A stretch of 64,000 nucleotides of DNA from Ruminococcaceae bacterium Marseille-P2935 (GTDB lineage Bacteria; Bacillota; Clostridia; Oscillospirales; Ruminococcaceae), in the NCBI GenBank assembly GCA_900104565.1, contig LT629952.1, positions 310,001 to 374,000 on the forward strand, in the 5' to 3' direction. The notes beneath the pieces were generated by a model. The model made no database searches and was not told the DNA's origin. It worked only from the letters and a program-made list of their open reading frames with translations. Position numbers and translations under genes: made by a program. Shown here piece after piece: positions 1 to 8,881 of this stretch. Each line of letters begins with the position of its first letter. Position 1 is the first letter of the stretch.

Positions 1-3000
1 TATGGGGTTATTGATTTTTATAAAGAGGCAAAGAAACAGGGAATTAAGCCAATTATTGGCTGTGAAGTCTATGTAGCCCCCAGAAGCCGTTTTGACAAGG
101 TCAGCCGGGTGGATAATTCCCCCTGCCACCTTGTTTTGCTTTGTAAGGATAATGTGGGATATCAAAACCTGATCAGCATGGTTTCAAAGGGTTTTATCGA
201 AGGGTTTTATACCAAGCCGCGTATTGATCATGAGCTGTTAAAAAGCCACAGTGAAGGCTTAATAGCATTGTCAGCCTGCTTAGCGGGAGAGATCCCACGG
301 GCATTAATGGACGGAAATTATCAAAAAGCAAAAGAGACGGCACTTTTTTACCGGGATTTGTTTGGAAAAGAGAACTATTTTATTGAAATACAAGATCATG
401 GCATTCGTCAGCAGAAAGAGATTCTGCCGGATTTGATCCGGCTGGCGAAAGAACTGGAGATTGGGTTGGTGGCAACTAATGACTGCCATTATGTTGACCG
501 TGAAGACAGCAAAATGCAGCATGTATTGGTTTGTATTCAAACCAACCATACCGTAGATGAGGATATTGAAATTGAATTTCCAACCGACGAATTTTATATA
601 AAATCCCGTGAGGAAATGGAGTCGGTTTTTCCCGGTCTGCAGGAGGCTTTTGACAATACGGTTAAAATTGCGCAGCGCTGTAATGTCGAGTTCGAATTTG
701 GCAATATCAAGCTGCCCCGTTTTGTAGCTCCCGGAGGCCAGGATAATACGCAATATTTTAAAAATTTGTGTTATAGCGGGATGAAGCGCCATTATGGCGA
801 GAACCCTCCGGATGCGGTGAGAGAGCGCTTGGAGTATGAGTTGAATGTAATCACCTCCATGGGATATGTGGACTATTACCTGATTGTGTTTGATTTTATA
901 AACTACGCCAAAAGCGTGGGAATTCCGGTAGGGCCCGGAAGGGGCTCGGGTGCCGGCAGTATTGCCGCGTATTGTATTGGAATTACCGGAATAGACCCTA
1001 TGAAATACAATCTTCTATTTGAGCGCTTTTTAAACCCGGAACGTGTCAGCATGCCGGACTTTGACATTGATTTCTGCTACGAGCGCCGGCAGGAAGTGAT
1101 TGATTACGTGGTGCGAAAATATGGAAGCGACCATGTTGCACAGATTATTACCTTTGGAACAATGGCCGCCAAAGGTGCGATTCGAGATGTGGGACGGGCT
1201 TTGGGAATGAGTTATCAATCGGTGGATGTGATCGCTAAGCTGATTCCCAACGAACTGCATATGACTATTGAGAAGGCGCTCAATGCTTCCCCCGATTTAA
1301 AAGCAATGTATGCTGGTGACCCCAAGGTAAAAGAGCTGATCGATATGGCGCGTAAGGTAGAGGGCATTCCAAGGCATGCTTCCACCCATGCAGCCGGCGT
1401 GGTAATTACCAGGGATGAAGCGGAAAGTTATGTACCTTTACAGAAGAATGACGAATCCATAGTTACCCAGTTTACCATGACAACATTAGAAGAGCTCGGC
1501 CTTTTAAAGATGGATTTTCTCGGTTTGCGCAACCTGACGGTTATTCAGGATGCACAGAACATGATTGAAAAATATCGCCCGGGTTTTGATATGAATGCAA
1601 TCCCTACGGATGATGCCGCGGTGTACGAAATGCTGTCTCAAGGTCAGTCCAACGGTGTGTTCCAATTTGAATCTGCGGGTATGAAACAGGTGCTGATGCA
1701 GTTAAAGCCGGATTCCATTGAAGATTTAATCGCGGTAATTTCTCTTTATCGGCCGGGGCCGATGGATTCTATTCCAAAATATATTCGCAACCGTCACAAC
1801 CCTGCGCTGGTAACCTACAAACACCCAATTTTAAAGCCGATTTTGGACGTTACATATGGGTGTATTGTATATCAGGAGCAGGTGATGCAGATTTGCCGCC
1901 AGATGGCCGGTTATACCTATGGGAGGGCCGACCTGGTTCGCCGTGCCATGTCAAAAAAGAAGGCGGATGTCATGGAGAAAGAGCGGGTATTTTTTATTGA
2001 AGGTTCGGTAAAAAATGGAGTGCCGGAAACGGTAGCGAACGACATTTTTGATGAAATGTCCTCCTTTGCGTCCTATGCATTTAATAAATCGCATGCAGCT
2101 GCCTATGCATTTGTCGCTTATCAGACGGCTTACTTAAAATGCCATTATCCCAAGGAATATATGGCTGCGCTGCTTACCAGTATTTTGGATAACACCAATA
2201 AAGTGATCGAATATATTGCAGAGTGTGAGAGACTGCATATTAAAGTTCTCCCTCCCGATATAAACGAAAGTATGCTGGGGTTTACCGTGGACGGTGATAA
2301 TATACGTTTTGGCCTGTTGGCAGTCAAAAATTTAGGGAAAGGCTTTATTCAAGAAATTATCAGCGAACGGGAAAAAACGCGTTTTTCCAGTTTTTATAAT
2401 TTTTGTAATCGGATGTACGGCAAAGACCTGAATAAACGCACCATTGAAAGCCTGATAAAATGCGGGGCTTTAGACTGCCTGGAGCCCAACCGGCGCAAAA
2501 TGCTTTTAGGCTATGAGGCTATGCTGGCAGACATTGATGAAGAGCGAAAAAGTAATCTTGTAGGCCAGCTGAATTTATTTGATACTGGGGCAAATACTAA
2601 AAAAAGTGAATATATCTTGCCTGAGGTTGAAGAATTTCCGCATATGCAGCGGCTAGCTATGGAGAAAGAAACAACAGGCCTGTTTATTTCAGGGCATCCG
2701 TTGTCTGAGTATGAGTCTCTCATTCAAAAAATTGGCTCTGCAAAGCTTTTGGATATTACCGGCACAGAAGATGGTTTTGAAACCGGGGTTCAAGACGGAA
2801 GTACCATAACCGCAGTGGTCATCGTCAATAGCCGCAAGCTGAAAACAACCAAACGAGGGGATACGATGGCATTTGTGTCTGTCGAAGACATGACATCTTC
2901 GCTAGAGATGATTGTTTTTCCTAAAACCTTATCCGATTATGGACGGCATCTTACCGAAGGAAATGTCGTTGTAATAAAGGGAAGGGTTAACCGAAAAGAA

Positions 3001-3342
3001 GATGAGGAAACCCGTATTGTTTGTGAACAGGTACTGCTGCCAGATGAGGTATTAAATGCAAAACAAAGTGTAGAAATAAACCGCCAAAGGCATACTGACA
3101 AAAAATCAAAACGCCCCCCGGGCTTATACCTGAAGGTTCCTTCTCAGGAATGTGAGCAGATGAAGCGAGTAAAAAATTTACTCAGCATATTTGAAGGGTT
3201 TACACCGGTTTATGTATATTTTGAGGATCATAAAAAGTTATCTGTTGCGCCAAAAGGGCTCTGGGTGGATGTCAATGATGTCCTGATCCGGGAACTAAAG
3301 GTTGTGCTGAGGGAAGAAAATGTTGTTCTGATTACCCAGTGA
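1..3342 (+). CDS. dnaE: DNA polymerase III alpha subunit, 5' truncated by window
   Basis: Catalytic subunit of the replicative C-family DNA polymerase. The reading frame is open from base 1, where the PHP-domain sequence YGVIDFYKEAKK is already under way, so roughly the first 40-45 residues lie outside the window. The visible 1113 residues run from the PHP domain through the polymerase core, with GPGRGSGAGS near residue 311 and the catalytic PDFDID near 352, to an OB-fold near 935-965 and the C-terminal tail. No zinc-finger or 3'-5' exonuclease insertion typical of PolC is seen, so this is the DnaE type. The stop is followed by a promoter for pfkA; a dnaE-pfkA pair is common in Clostridia. 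Identification is secure. Confidence 0.97.
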   Translation, partial: YGVIDFYKEAKKQGIKPIIGCEVYVAPRSRFDKVSRVDNSPCHLVLLCKDNVGYQNLISMVSKGFIEGFYTKPRIDHELLKSHSEGLIALSACLAGEIPRALMDGNYQKAKETALFYRDLFGKENYFIEIQDHGIRQQKEILPDLIRLAKELEIGLVATNDCHYVDREDSKMQHVLVCIQTNHTVDEDIEIEFPTDEFYIKSREEMESVFPGLQEAFDNTVKIAQRCNVEFEFGNIKLPRFVAPGGQDNTQYFKNLCYSGMKRHYGENPPDAVRERLEYELNVITSMGYVDYYLIVFDFINYAKSVGIPVGPGRGSGAGSIAAYCIGITGIDPMKYNLLFERFLNPERVSMPDFDIDFCYERRQEVIDYVVRKYGSDHVAQIITFGTMAAKGAIRDVGRALGMSYQSVDVIAKLIPNELHMTIEKALNASPDLKAMYAGDPKVKELIDMARKVEGIPRHASTHAAGVVITRDEAESYVPLQKNDESIVTQFTMTTLEELGLLKMDFLGLRNLTVIQDAQNMIEKYRPGFDMNAIPTDDAAVYEMLSQGQSNGVFQFESAGMKQVLMQLKPDSIEDLIAVISLYRPGPMDSIPKYIRNRHNPALVTYKHPILKPILDVTYGCIVYQEQVMQICRQMAGYTYGRADLVRRAMSKKKADVMEKERVFFIEGSVKNGVPETVANDIFDEMSSFASYAFNKSHAAAYAFVAYQTAYLKCHYPKEYMAALLTSILDNTNKVIEYIAECERLHIKVLPPDINESMLGFTVDGDNIRFGLLAVKNLGKGFIQEIISEREKTRFSSFYNFCNRMYGKDLNKRTIESLIKCGALDCLEPNRRKMLLGYEAMLADIDEERKSNLVGQLNLFDTGANTKKSEYILPEVEEFPHMQRLAMEKETTGLFISGHPLSEYESLIQKIGSAKLLDITGTEDGFETGVQDGSTITAVVIVNSRKLKTTKRGDTMAFVSVEDMTSSLEMIVFPKTLSDYGRHLTEGNVVVIKGRVNRKEDEETRIVCEQVLLPDEVLNAKQSVEINRQRHTDKKSKRPPGLYLKVPSQECEQMKRVKNLLSIFEGFTPVYVYFEDHKKLSVAPKGLWVDVNDVLIRELKVVLREENVVLITQ

Positions 3343-3370
3343 TTTTACATTTTTTTTACACTGGAAAAAC

Positions 3371-3399
3371 TTGCAACACAAGTTGAATCTCATTATAAT
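3371..3399 (+). promoter_or_regulatory. sigma-A-type promoter of pfkA
   Basis: TTGCAA at 3371-3376 and TATAAT at 3394-3399 are separated by 17 bp, close to the vegetative consensus. The site lies in the gap between dnaE and pfkA and gives a 5' UTR of about 45 nt. Confidence 0.75.
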
Positions 3400-3452
3400 A
3401 TAGTGGGTAAATAATGGATTTCATTGGGAAATCAGAATAGAGGTTAGGAATT

Positions 3453-4430
3453 ATGAGCGAAAAGAAACAAAAAACGATTGGGGTTTTAACTAGCGGTGGT
3501 GACGCACCGGGAATGAATGCCGCAATCCGTGCGGTAGTTCGTACGGCAATTGCTAAAGATATGCGGGTACTTGGAATTCGGCATGGATATCATGGCCTTT
3601 TAAATGGGGACATGTTCGAGATGAACCTGCGCAGCGTATGCGATATTCTACAGCGCGGCGGCACTATGCTGTTTACGGCCAGATGCCCTGAATTCCGGGA
3701 GGATGCAGGCGTCGAAAAAGCAAAACAGGTTTGCTTGAATGTTGGGCTGGACGGCTTGGTGGTAATAGGCGGTGATGGCTCGTTCCGCGGAGCCAGGGAC
3801 CTGTCTTTAAAAGGAATTCCCTGTATTGGTATTCCCGGTACTATTGACAATGATGTTGCTTCTTCTGATTATACCATTGGTTTTGATACGGCAATTAATA
3901 CTGTGGTTCAAATGGTTGACCGTATTCGTGATACCTCCCAGTCCCATGACCGCTGTTCGGTGGTTGAAGTAATGGGACGGCATGCAGGCTATATTGCGTT
4001 GCATGCAGGCATTGCCTGTGGTGCGGTCGCTGTCGTAGTCCCTGAAATTCCTTTTGATATACAAAAGGATTTAATTGAAAAAATGCAGAGAACCTTAAAA
4101 ACTGGTAAGCATCACTTTATTGTAATTGTGGCAGAAGGCGTAAATCGTACTGACGAAATTTGCCAAGCAGTAATGGATTGCACTGGCATTGCTACCCGGG
4201 CAACTGTGTTGGGGCATGTACAGCGCGGCGGTTCTCCAACTGCCCGAGAAAGGGTTGTAGCCAGCCAGATGGGTCACTATGCAGTAGAACTTTTGGAAAA
4301 AGGGATTGGCAACCGTGTTGTAGTATACAAAAAGGATGAAATTGTTGATTACGATATTTTGGAAGCTTTGAATATGCAGAAAACAATTGATCCAAACCTT
4401 TATCAAATTGCAAATGACATCTCACTTTAA
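3453..4430 (+). CDS. pfkA: ATP-dependent 6-phosphofructokinase
   Basis: Phosphorylates fructose 6-phosphate to fructose 1,6-bisphosphate, the committed step of glycolysis in the cytoplasm. The 325-residue length is normal for the bacterial tetrameric enzyme. GGDAPGMNAAIR near residue 11, GIPGTIDNDV with the catalytic Asp, and HVQRGGSP are all present. The nucleotide site reads GGDGS rather than GGDDT, which points to ATP and not pyrophosphate as phosphoryl donor. The ATG at 3453 follows the purine-rich site AGAGGTTAGGAA. It has its own promoter at 3371 and a strong terminator at 4434, so it can be transcribed alone. Confidence 0.97.
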   Translation: MSEKKQKTIGVLTSGGDAPGMNAAIRAVVRTAIAKDMRVLGIRHGYHGLLNGDMFEMNLRSVCDILQRGGTMLFTARCPEFREDAGVEKAKQVCLNVGLDGLVVIGGDGSFRGARDLSLKGIPCIGIPGTIDNDVASSDYTIGFDTAINTVVQMVDRIRDTSQSHDRCSVVEVMGRHAGYIALHAGIACGAVAVVVPEIPFDIQKDLIEKMQRTLKTGKHHFIVIVAEGVNRTDEICQAVMDCTGIATRATVLGHVQRGGSPTARERVVASQMGHYAVELLEKGIGNRVVVYKKDEIVDYDILEALNMQKTIDPNLYQIANDISL

Positions 4431-4433
4431 TGC

Positions 4434-4470
4434 AAAGAAAGAGGGCCTGTAAAACAGGCCCTCTTTCTTT
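4434..4470. terminator. Bidirectional intrinsic terminator, pfkA / Cys-rich gene
   Basis: A perfect 17-bp inverted repeat (4434-4450 with 4454-4470) has a GC-rich centre and ends in CTTTCTTT. It sits between the convergent ends of pfkA and the minus-strand Cys-rich gene and can serve both. Confidence 0.85.
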
Positions 4471-4482
4471 GTGGATTAGGAA

Positions 4483-4617
4483 TTAGTCGCAGCAGCGTAC
4501 TCTCTCGTTGCAGCAGTTGTTGTCATCATTGTCACCGCAGCAGAATACAAAGATCAGAACAAGAATGATAATCCAGCAGCAGTTGTTTCCACCAAAGAAG
4601 TTGTTGTTGCAAGCCAT
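4483..4617 (-). CDS. 44-residue Cys/Asn-rich membrane-anchored protein, probable spore protein
   Basis: A tiny protein starting MACNNNFFGGNNCCW, followed by a hydrophobic stretch of about 12 residues (IIILVLIFVF), a run CCGDNDDNNCC and the end ERVRCCD. Eight of 44 residues are Cys, arranged mostly as CC pairs. The ATG at 4617 is chosen because AGGAGGA lies 8 nt upstream (4626-4632); the longer in-frame extension to 4758 has no ribosome site. Similar small high-cysteine proteins are seen in Oscillospirales genomes without assigned function. The upstream sequence fits the sigma-K consensus very well, so I infer late mother-cell expression and a spore coat or surface role. The function itself is unproven. 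Confidence 0.75.
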   Translation of the reverse strand: MACNNNFFGGNNCCWIIILVLIFVFCCGDNDDNNCCNERVRCCD

Positions 4618-4648
4618 AAAAGAATTCCTCCTAATTAAGATTTCATAG

Positions 4649-4677
4649 TATCCTATGTCATTGGTTCTTATTTGGTT
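4649..4677 (-). promoter_or_regulatory. Candidate sigma-K promoter of the Cys-rich protein
   Basis: On the minus strand AACC (4677-4674) is followed after exactly 16 bp by CATAGGATA (4657-4649). This matches mACm-N16-CATAnnnTA, the consensus known for sigma-K in Bacillus. Predicted transcription would start near 4642, about 25 nt before the ATG and just upstream of the ribosome site. No sigma-A-like pair was found for this gene. Confidence 0.5.
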
Positions 4678-4790
4678 CCATACTCTTTTTATTTTAAGAA
4701 TAGAGAGAGAAAACAAGGCCAATATTATTTGTGAGATTAATTTTGCAATGCAGCGCATAGGATTAATCAGAATAGGGGAGGGCTCTGCAA

Positions 4791-7271
4791 ATGTTTCGGT
4801 TTAATAATTTTACACCCAAGGCAAATAGTGCCATAAATTTGGCGATGACACAGGCTGCGCTTCTTGGGCATACCTATATTGGCAGCGAACATTTAATGCT
4901 GGGACTAATGAAGGAAGGATCCGGTGTTGCCTACCATATCCTCTTGACAAGGGGGATCAAATCTGATGATATTCTGCAGCTTTTAATAAAAACCATAGGC
5001 CGCGGGATTCAGTCAACCCTGACCCCGGAAGATTTTACCCCGCGCTGTAAACGAATTTTAGAAAATTCTATTATGGAAGCAAGAAGTTTGGGTCACACTA
5101 CCGTGGGAACCGAGCATATTTTGATGGCAATTTTAAAAGAATCGGATTGTTATGGAGTCAGATTTTTAAAAGAGCTGGATGTAGATTGTGATCAATTATA
5201 TAAAATTGTAGTGGAATCTTTAGGTGCTGAGATTTCTGAAGCAAGCTTAGGGCCGGATCGAAATAAAAGAGCTGCTGGAAAATCAGGCAGAAATGGAATT
5301 AAGACACCAACCTTAGATAAATATAGTAAAGATTTAACCGATTCTGCCAGACAAAAAAAGCTGGACCCAGTCATTGGAAGAGCAGCAGAAATTGAACGGG
5401 TTATTCAAATTTTATCACGCAGAACAAAGAACAACCCATGCTTAATTGGGGAAGCAGGAGTTGGAAAAACTGCAATTGTAGAAGGCTTAGCCCAAAAAAT
5501 TGTAGCAGGTGAGGTTCCAGAAACACTGAAGGACAAACGAATTGTTTCATTGGACCTAACTAGTGTAATTGCTGGAACGAAGTACAGGGGAGAATTTGAG
5601 GAGCGGGTAAAAGCAGCAATTGAGGATGTGATTGCGGCAGGTAATGTTATTTTGTTTATTGATGAAATACACAGTATTATCGGTGTAGGCGCAGCAGAAG
5701 GTGCAATCGATGCGGCAAACATTCTAAAACCCCAACTGGCCCGTGGAGAACTGCAGCTTGTGGGTGCTACTACCATTGAAGAGTACCGAAAGTACATTGA
5801 AAAAGATGCGGCATTAGAAAGAAGATTCCAAAGTGTAATGATTGAAGAACCGGATGAAGAGGATGCAGTAAAAATTTTAATGGGATTAAAAGACCGATAT
5901 GAATCACATCATAATCTGGAAATTGAACAAGATGCTATTCGGGCGGCCGTTACCCTTTCTGTTCGATATCTTCCAGATCGATTTTTACCAGATAAGGCAA
6001 TTGATTTAATAGACGAGGCTGCATCATGCGTGAAGTTAAAAACCTTTACACAACCGGAAACGTTAAAAGATTTGGAGTATCAGTTACGGCAGTTAAAGGA
6101 ACAGAAAGAGTCTGCTATTAATGCACAGGATTTTGAACTGGCTGCATCGGTCCGTGATGATGAAAACAAATTGAAGAAAAAGATGGATCTTTTTAAAGGA
6201 GATTGGGATGAACAGCATCAGGGAAAGGTGACCAAGGATGATATCGCAGATGTGATAGCACGCATTACGGGGATTGATGTTGGCCGGCTCACTGTAAGCG
6301 GTACGGACCAATTGCTTCACCTGGAGGATGCTCTGAAGGAGCGCGTTATTGGCCAGGATCAGGCAGTTGGTGCAGTAGCAAGAGCGGTGCGCCGGGGAAG
6401 AGTAGGGTTAAAGGACCCCAACCGTCCAATTGGATCCTTCATATTCTTAGGGCCAACTGGTGTCGGAAAAACCGAACTTTCAAAAGCCTTGGCTGATTGC
6501 TTGTTTGGTGACGAAAAAGCACTTTTGCGGTTAGATATGTCGGAGTATATGGAAAAACATAATGTATCTAAGCTGATTGGTGCACCTCCCGGCTACGTTG
6601 GTTATGACCAGGCAGGACAATTTACCGAAAAGGTACGCCGCCGCCCATATTCCGTTGTTTTGTTTGATGAAGTGGAAAAAGCACACCCCGATGTTTTTAA
6701 TCTTTTATTACAAATTCTAGATGAAGGAATTGTAACGGATTCTCAAGGACGACGGATCAGTTTTAAAAATACAGTTATTATTATGACATCAAACTTAGGG
6801 GCCCGGTTTATTACCGAGCATAAAAGTTTCGGTTTTCTGGGATCGGATCAATGTGATTTAGTGAGAGAGAAACAAATACGGTCAGATATTATGGACGAAT
6901 TAAAACGTTCTTTCAAACCAGAGTTTTTAAATAGGGTGGATGAAACTGTTATTTTCCAAAAATTAGGTATGGCTGAAATTATTCTGATTGGAAATAAAAT
7001 GTTGGAAGAGGTGACAAATCGGCTGAAAGAAAAAAATATTCAGTTGGTTTTTACGAAACAAACAGCTGAAAAGCTTGCCCAAGTCGGGTTCGATCCAGTT
7101 TTCGGGGCCAGGCCTTTAAAGAGGGCATTGCAGAATAATATTGAAGATGCTATTGCAGAAGAATTACTCCAGGGTAATTTTGCCGAAGGCAGCACCGTAA
7201 TATGTGATTGGAAAGGAGAAAAACCGAGTTTTCAAGTAGAAAAAACAATTGCAAGTTCGATAGCAAAATAA
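4791..7271 (+). CDS. clpC: ATP-dependent Clp protease ATPase subunit ClpC
   Basis: HSP100 unfoldase that feeds substrates to ClpP. The 826-residue protein has two Clp N repeats (residues 1-145), a first AAA+ module with Walker A GEAGVGKT near 220 and Walker [10 protein letters not shown] near 286, a UVR-like coiled segment near 425-455 that marks ClpC rather than ClpB or ClpA, and a second AAA+ module with GPTGVGKT near 555 and SEYMEKH. Start ATG 4791 follows AGGGGAGGG. Unlike the ctsR-mcsA-mcsB-clpC operon of Bacillus it stands alone here, and I see no CtsR-type direct repeat upstream. Its peptidase partner clpP is in this window at 41705. Confidence 0.93.
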   Translation: MFRFNNFTPKANSAINLAMTQAALLGHTYIGSEHLMLGLMKEGSGVAYHILLTRGIKSDDILQLLIKTIGRGIQSTLTPEDFTPRCKRILENSIMEARSLGHTTVGTEHILMAILKESDCYGVRFLKELDVDCDQLYKIVVESLGAEISEASLGPDRNKRAAGKSGRNGIKTPTLDKYSKDLTDSARQKKLDPVIGRAAEIERVIQILSRRTKNNPCLIGEAGVGKTAIVEGLAQKIVAGEVPETLKDKRIVSLDLTSVIAGTKYRGEFEERVKAAIEDVIAAGNVILFIDEIHSIIGVGAAEGAIDAANILKPQLARGELQLVGATTIEEYRKYIEKDAALERRFQSVMIEEPDEEDAVKILMGLKDRYESHHNLEIEQDAIRAAVTLSVRYLPDRFLPDKAIDLIDEAASCVKLKTFTQPETLKDLEYQLRQLKEQKESAINAQDFELAASVRDDENKLKKKMDLFKGDWDEQHQGKVTKDDIADVIARITGIDVGRLTVSGTDQLLHLEDALKERVIGQDQAVGAVARAVRRGRVGLKDPNRPIGSFIFLGPTGVGKTELSKALADCLFGDEKALLRLDMSEYMEKHNVSKLIGAPPGYVGYDQAGQFTEKVRRRPYSVVLFDEVEKAHPDVFNLLLQILDEGIVTDSQGRRISFKNTVIIMTSNLGARFITEHKSFGFLGSDQCDLVREKQIRSDIMDELKRSFKPEFLNRVDETVIFQKLGMAEIILIGNKMLEEVTNRLKEKNIQLVFTKQTAEKLAQVGFDPVFGARPLKRALQNNIEDAIAEELLQGNFAEGSTVICDWKGEKPSFQVEKTIASSIAK

Positions 7272-7346
7272 CGAAACACTTGACACATCTTACAGAAAAA
7301 ATATCTTAATTTACAGTCCATTCATGAATCATGATGAATTTCATGC

Positions 7347-7390
7347 TATAATAATCCCATCATCAAGAAATATACCCAGATGATGGGATT
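7347..7390 (+). promoter_or_regulatory. TATAAT followed at once by a 12-bp stem-loop before nfeD
   Basis: TATAAT at 7347-7352 abuts a perfect 12-bp inverted repeat, 7353-7364 with 7379-7390, around a 14-nt loop. The stem therefore covers the expected transcription start. It could be an operator, a 5' UTR stabiliser, or, with the short run of T after it, a weak terminator for clpC. I could not find a good -35 element at 17 bp. Confidence 0.45.
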
Positions 7391-7410
7391 TTACATAAGG
7401 GGGGAGTATT

Positions 7411-7863
7411 TTGCCGTTTTTGGATACAGTTAATTTAGCACCGTTTATTTGGATCATAGCAGCTGTAGTTTTGGGAATAATTGAAGCTGTAACCATTCAA
7501 CTAGTAGCAATCTGGTTTGCTTTAGGTGCATTGGTGGCGGTAATACCAGCGGCAATGGGTCTTCCGTCAACTGCCCAGTTTGCGGTGTTTATTGTAGTTT
7601 CTGCTGTTTCTCTGATTTGCACCAGGCCATTTCTCAAGAAAGTGATGCAACCCCAGAATCAGAAAACAAATGCGGATCAGGTTCTTGGGAAGACAGCTGT
7701 AGTTTTGCAGCGTATTGATAACGACCATGCACAGGGCAGGGTTCAGGTTTTGGGGCTGGATTGGGCCGCGAGAAGTATAGATGGAAGTATTATTCCAGAG
7801 GGCTGTAAAGTTCGTGTTGAAGCGATTGAAGGGGTCAAATTATTGGTCACCTTCATGGAATAA
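7411..7863 (+). CDS. NfeD-like membrane protein
   Basis: A short NfeD-family protein of 150 residues. Two membrane segments are visible (residues about 9-35 and 38-67), with the family pattern of a Glu-containing first helix, IIEAVTIQLVAIWFALG. A small OB-fold domain follows (about 75-150, starting with ADQVLGKTAVV). Such proteins work with the SPFH protein encoded immediately downstream in membrane microdomain or membrane-stress functions. The start is TTG at 7411 behind AAGGGGGGA. The 3' end is 15 nt from the SPFH start, so the two form an operon. Confidence 0.85.
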   Translation: MPFLDTVNLAPFIWIIAAVVLGIIEAVTIQLVAIWFALGALVAVIPAAMGLPSTAQFAVFIVVSAVSLICTRPFLKKVMQPQNQKTNADQVLGKTAVVLQRIDNDHAQGRVQVLGLDWAARSIDGSIIPEGCKVRVEAIEGVKLLVTFME

Positions 7864-7878
7864 AGGAGGTTGTTTTTT

Positions 7879-8766
7879 GTGGAGTGGATTATTGGGTTAG
7901 TCATTTTGCTGATTTTAATTATTATGGTTGTCAGTAATATTAAAATCGTACCGCAGGCAATGGTCTATGTGGTGGAGCGTTTGGGTGGTTATTATGCGTC
8001 TTGGGAAACCGGTGTTCATGTTACCATGCCATTTTTAGACCGTATTTCAAAAAAAGTTTCCCTAAAAGAACAGGTGGTCGATTTTAAACCGCAGCCTGTT
8101 ATTACAAAAGATAACGTTACAATGCAAATTGATACTGTTGTTTTCTTTCAAATTACTGATGCAAAACTTTACACCTATGGTGTAGAACGTCCATTGTCGG
8201 CAATAGAAAATCTAAGCGCTACAACGCTGAGAAATATTATTGGTGAGATGGAGCTGGATCACACATTAACTTCCAGAGATGTAATTAATACAAAAATTAC
8301 AACTATTCTTGATACCGCGACTGACAAGTGGGGGATTAAGGTAAACAGGGTTGAACTGAAGAATATTATTCCTCCTGCGGAAATTCAGGATGCAATGGAA
8401 AAACAGATGAAGGCGGAACGTCAGCGCCGTGAGTCAATTTTACGGGCTGAAGGTGAAAAACGCAGTCAGATACTGGTAGCAGAAGGTGAAAAAGAATCTG
8501 CCATTCTGCGTGCTGATGCTGTAAAGGAACAGAAGATTCGCGAAGCCCAGGGTGAAGCTGAAGCAATTTTAATGGTACAAAGAGCGCTGGCAGACTCAAT
8601 TAAAGTACTAAATGAAGCTGCTCCTAATGACCATGTTTTGGCGTTAAAGAGCTTGGAAGCCTTTGCAAAAGCTGCTGATGGCAAGGCAACTAAGATTATT
8701 ATTCCAAGTGAGATACAGTCATTTGCTGGACTTGCAACATCTTTGAAAGAATTGATAAAAGATTAA
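7879..8766 (+). CDS. SPFH/Band 7 (stomatin/QmcA-like) protein
   Basis: Membrane-anchored scaffold of the stomatin/prohibitin superfamily, 295 residues. An N-terminal hydrophobic anchor (about 1-20) precedes a Band 7 domain (VPQAMVYVVERLGGYY and on), then a coiled-coil rich in AEGEK repeats near 175-230. I choose GTG 7879 because AAAGGAGG (7863-7869) lies 9 nt upstream; a TTG at 7870 would overlap that site. The gene is paired with the NfeD-like gene, as in most genomes that carry both families. A terminator closes the operon directly after the stop. Confidence 0.9.
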   Translation: MEWIIGLVILLILIIMVVSNIKIVPQAMVYVVERLGGYYASWETGVHVTMPFLDRISKKVSLKEQVVDFKPQPVITKDNVTMQIDTVVFFQITDAKLYTYGVERPLSAIENLSATTLRNIIGEMELDHTLTSRDVINTKITTILDTATDKWGIKVNRVELKNIIPPAEIQDAMEKQMKAERQRRESILRAEGEKRSQILVAEGEKESAILRADAVKEQKIREAQGEAEAILMVQRALADSIKVLNEAAPNDHVLALKSLEAFAKAADGKATKIIIPSEIQSFAGLATSLKELIKD

Positions 8767-8802
8767 AAGAGAAAGCCCGGAATTTTCCGGGCTTTCTCTT
8801 TT
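8766..8802 (+). terminator. Intrinsic terminator after the SPFH gene
   Basis: Inverted repeat with GAAAGCCCGG and CCGGGCTTTC arms begins at the stop codon and ends in CTTTT. Confidence 0.85.
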
Positions 8803-8881
8803 GGGCAAAACCAGAATGAACCAGTGTATTTTTGTCCAAACTAAAGCTGAATGTTTTAAGCTGGAAAGGTTGGACAAATTT

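Noticed and set aside
4618-4758. 47-codon N-terminal extension of the Cys-rich protein
   Set aside because: It would be translated across the sigma-K-like promoter and its own AGGAGGA site; the short form has ideal spacing.
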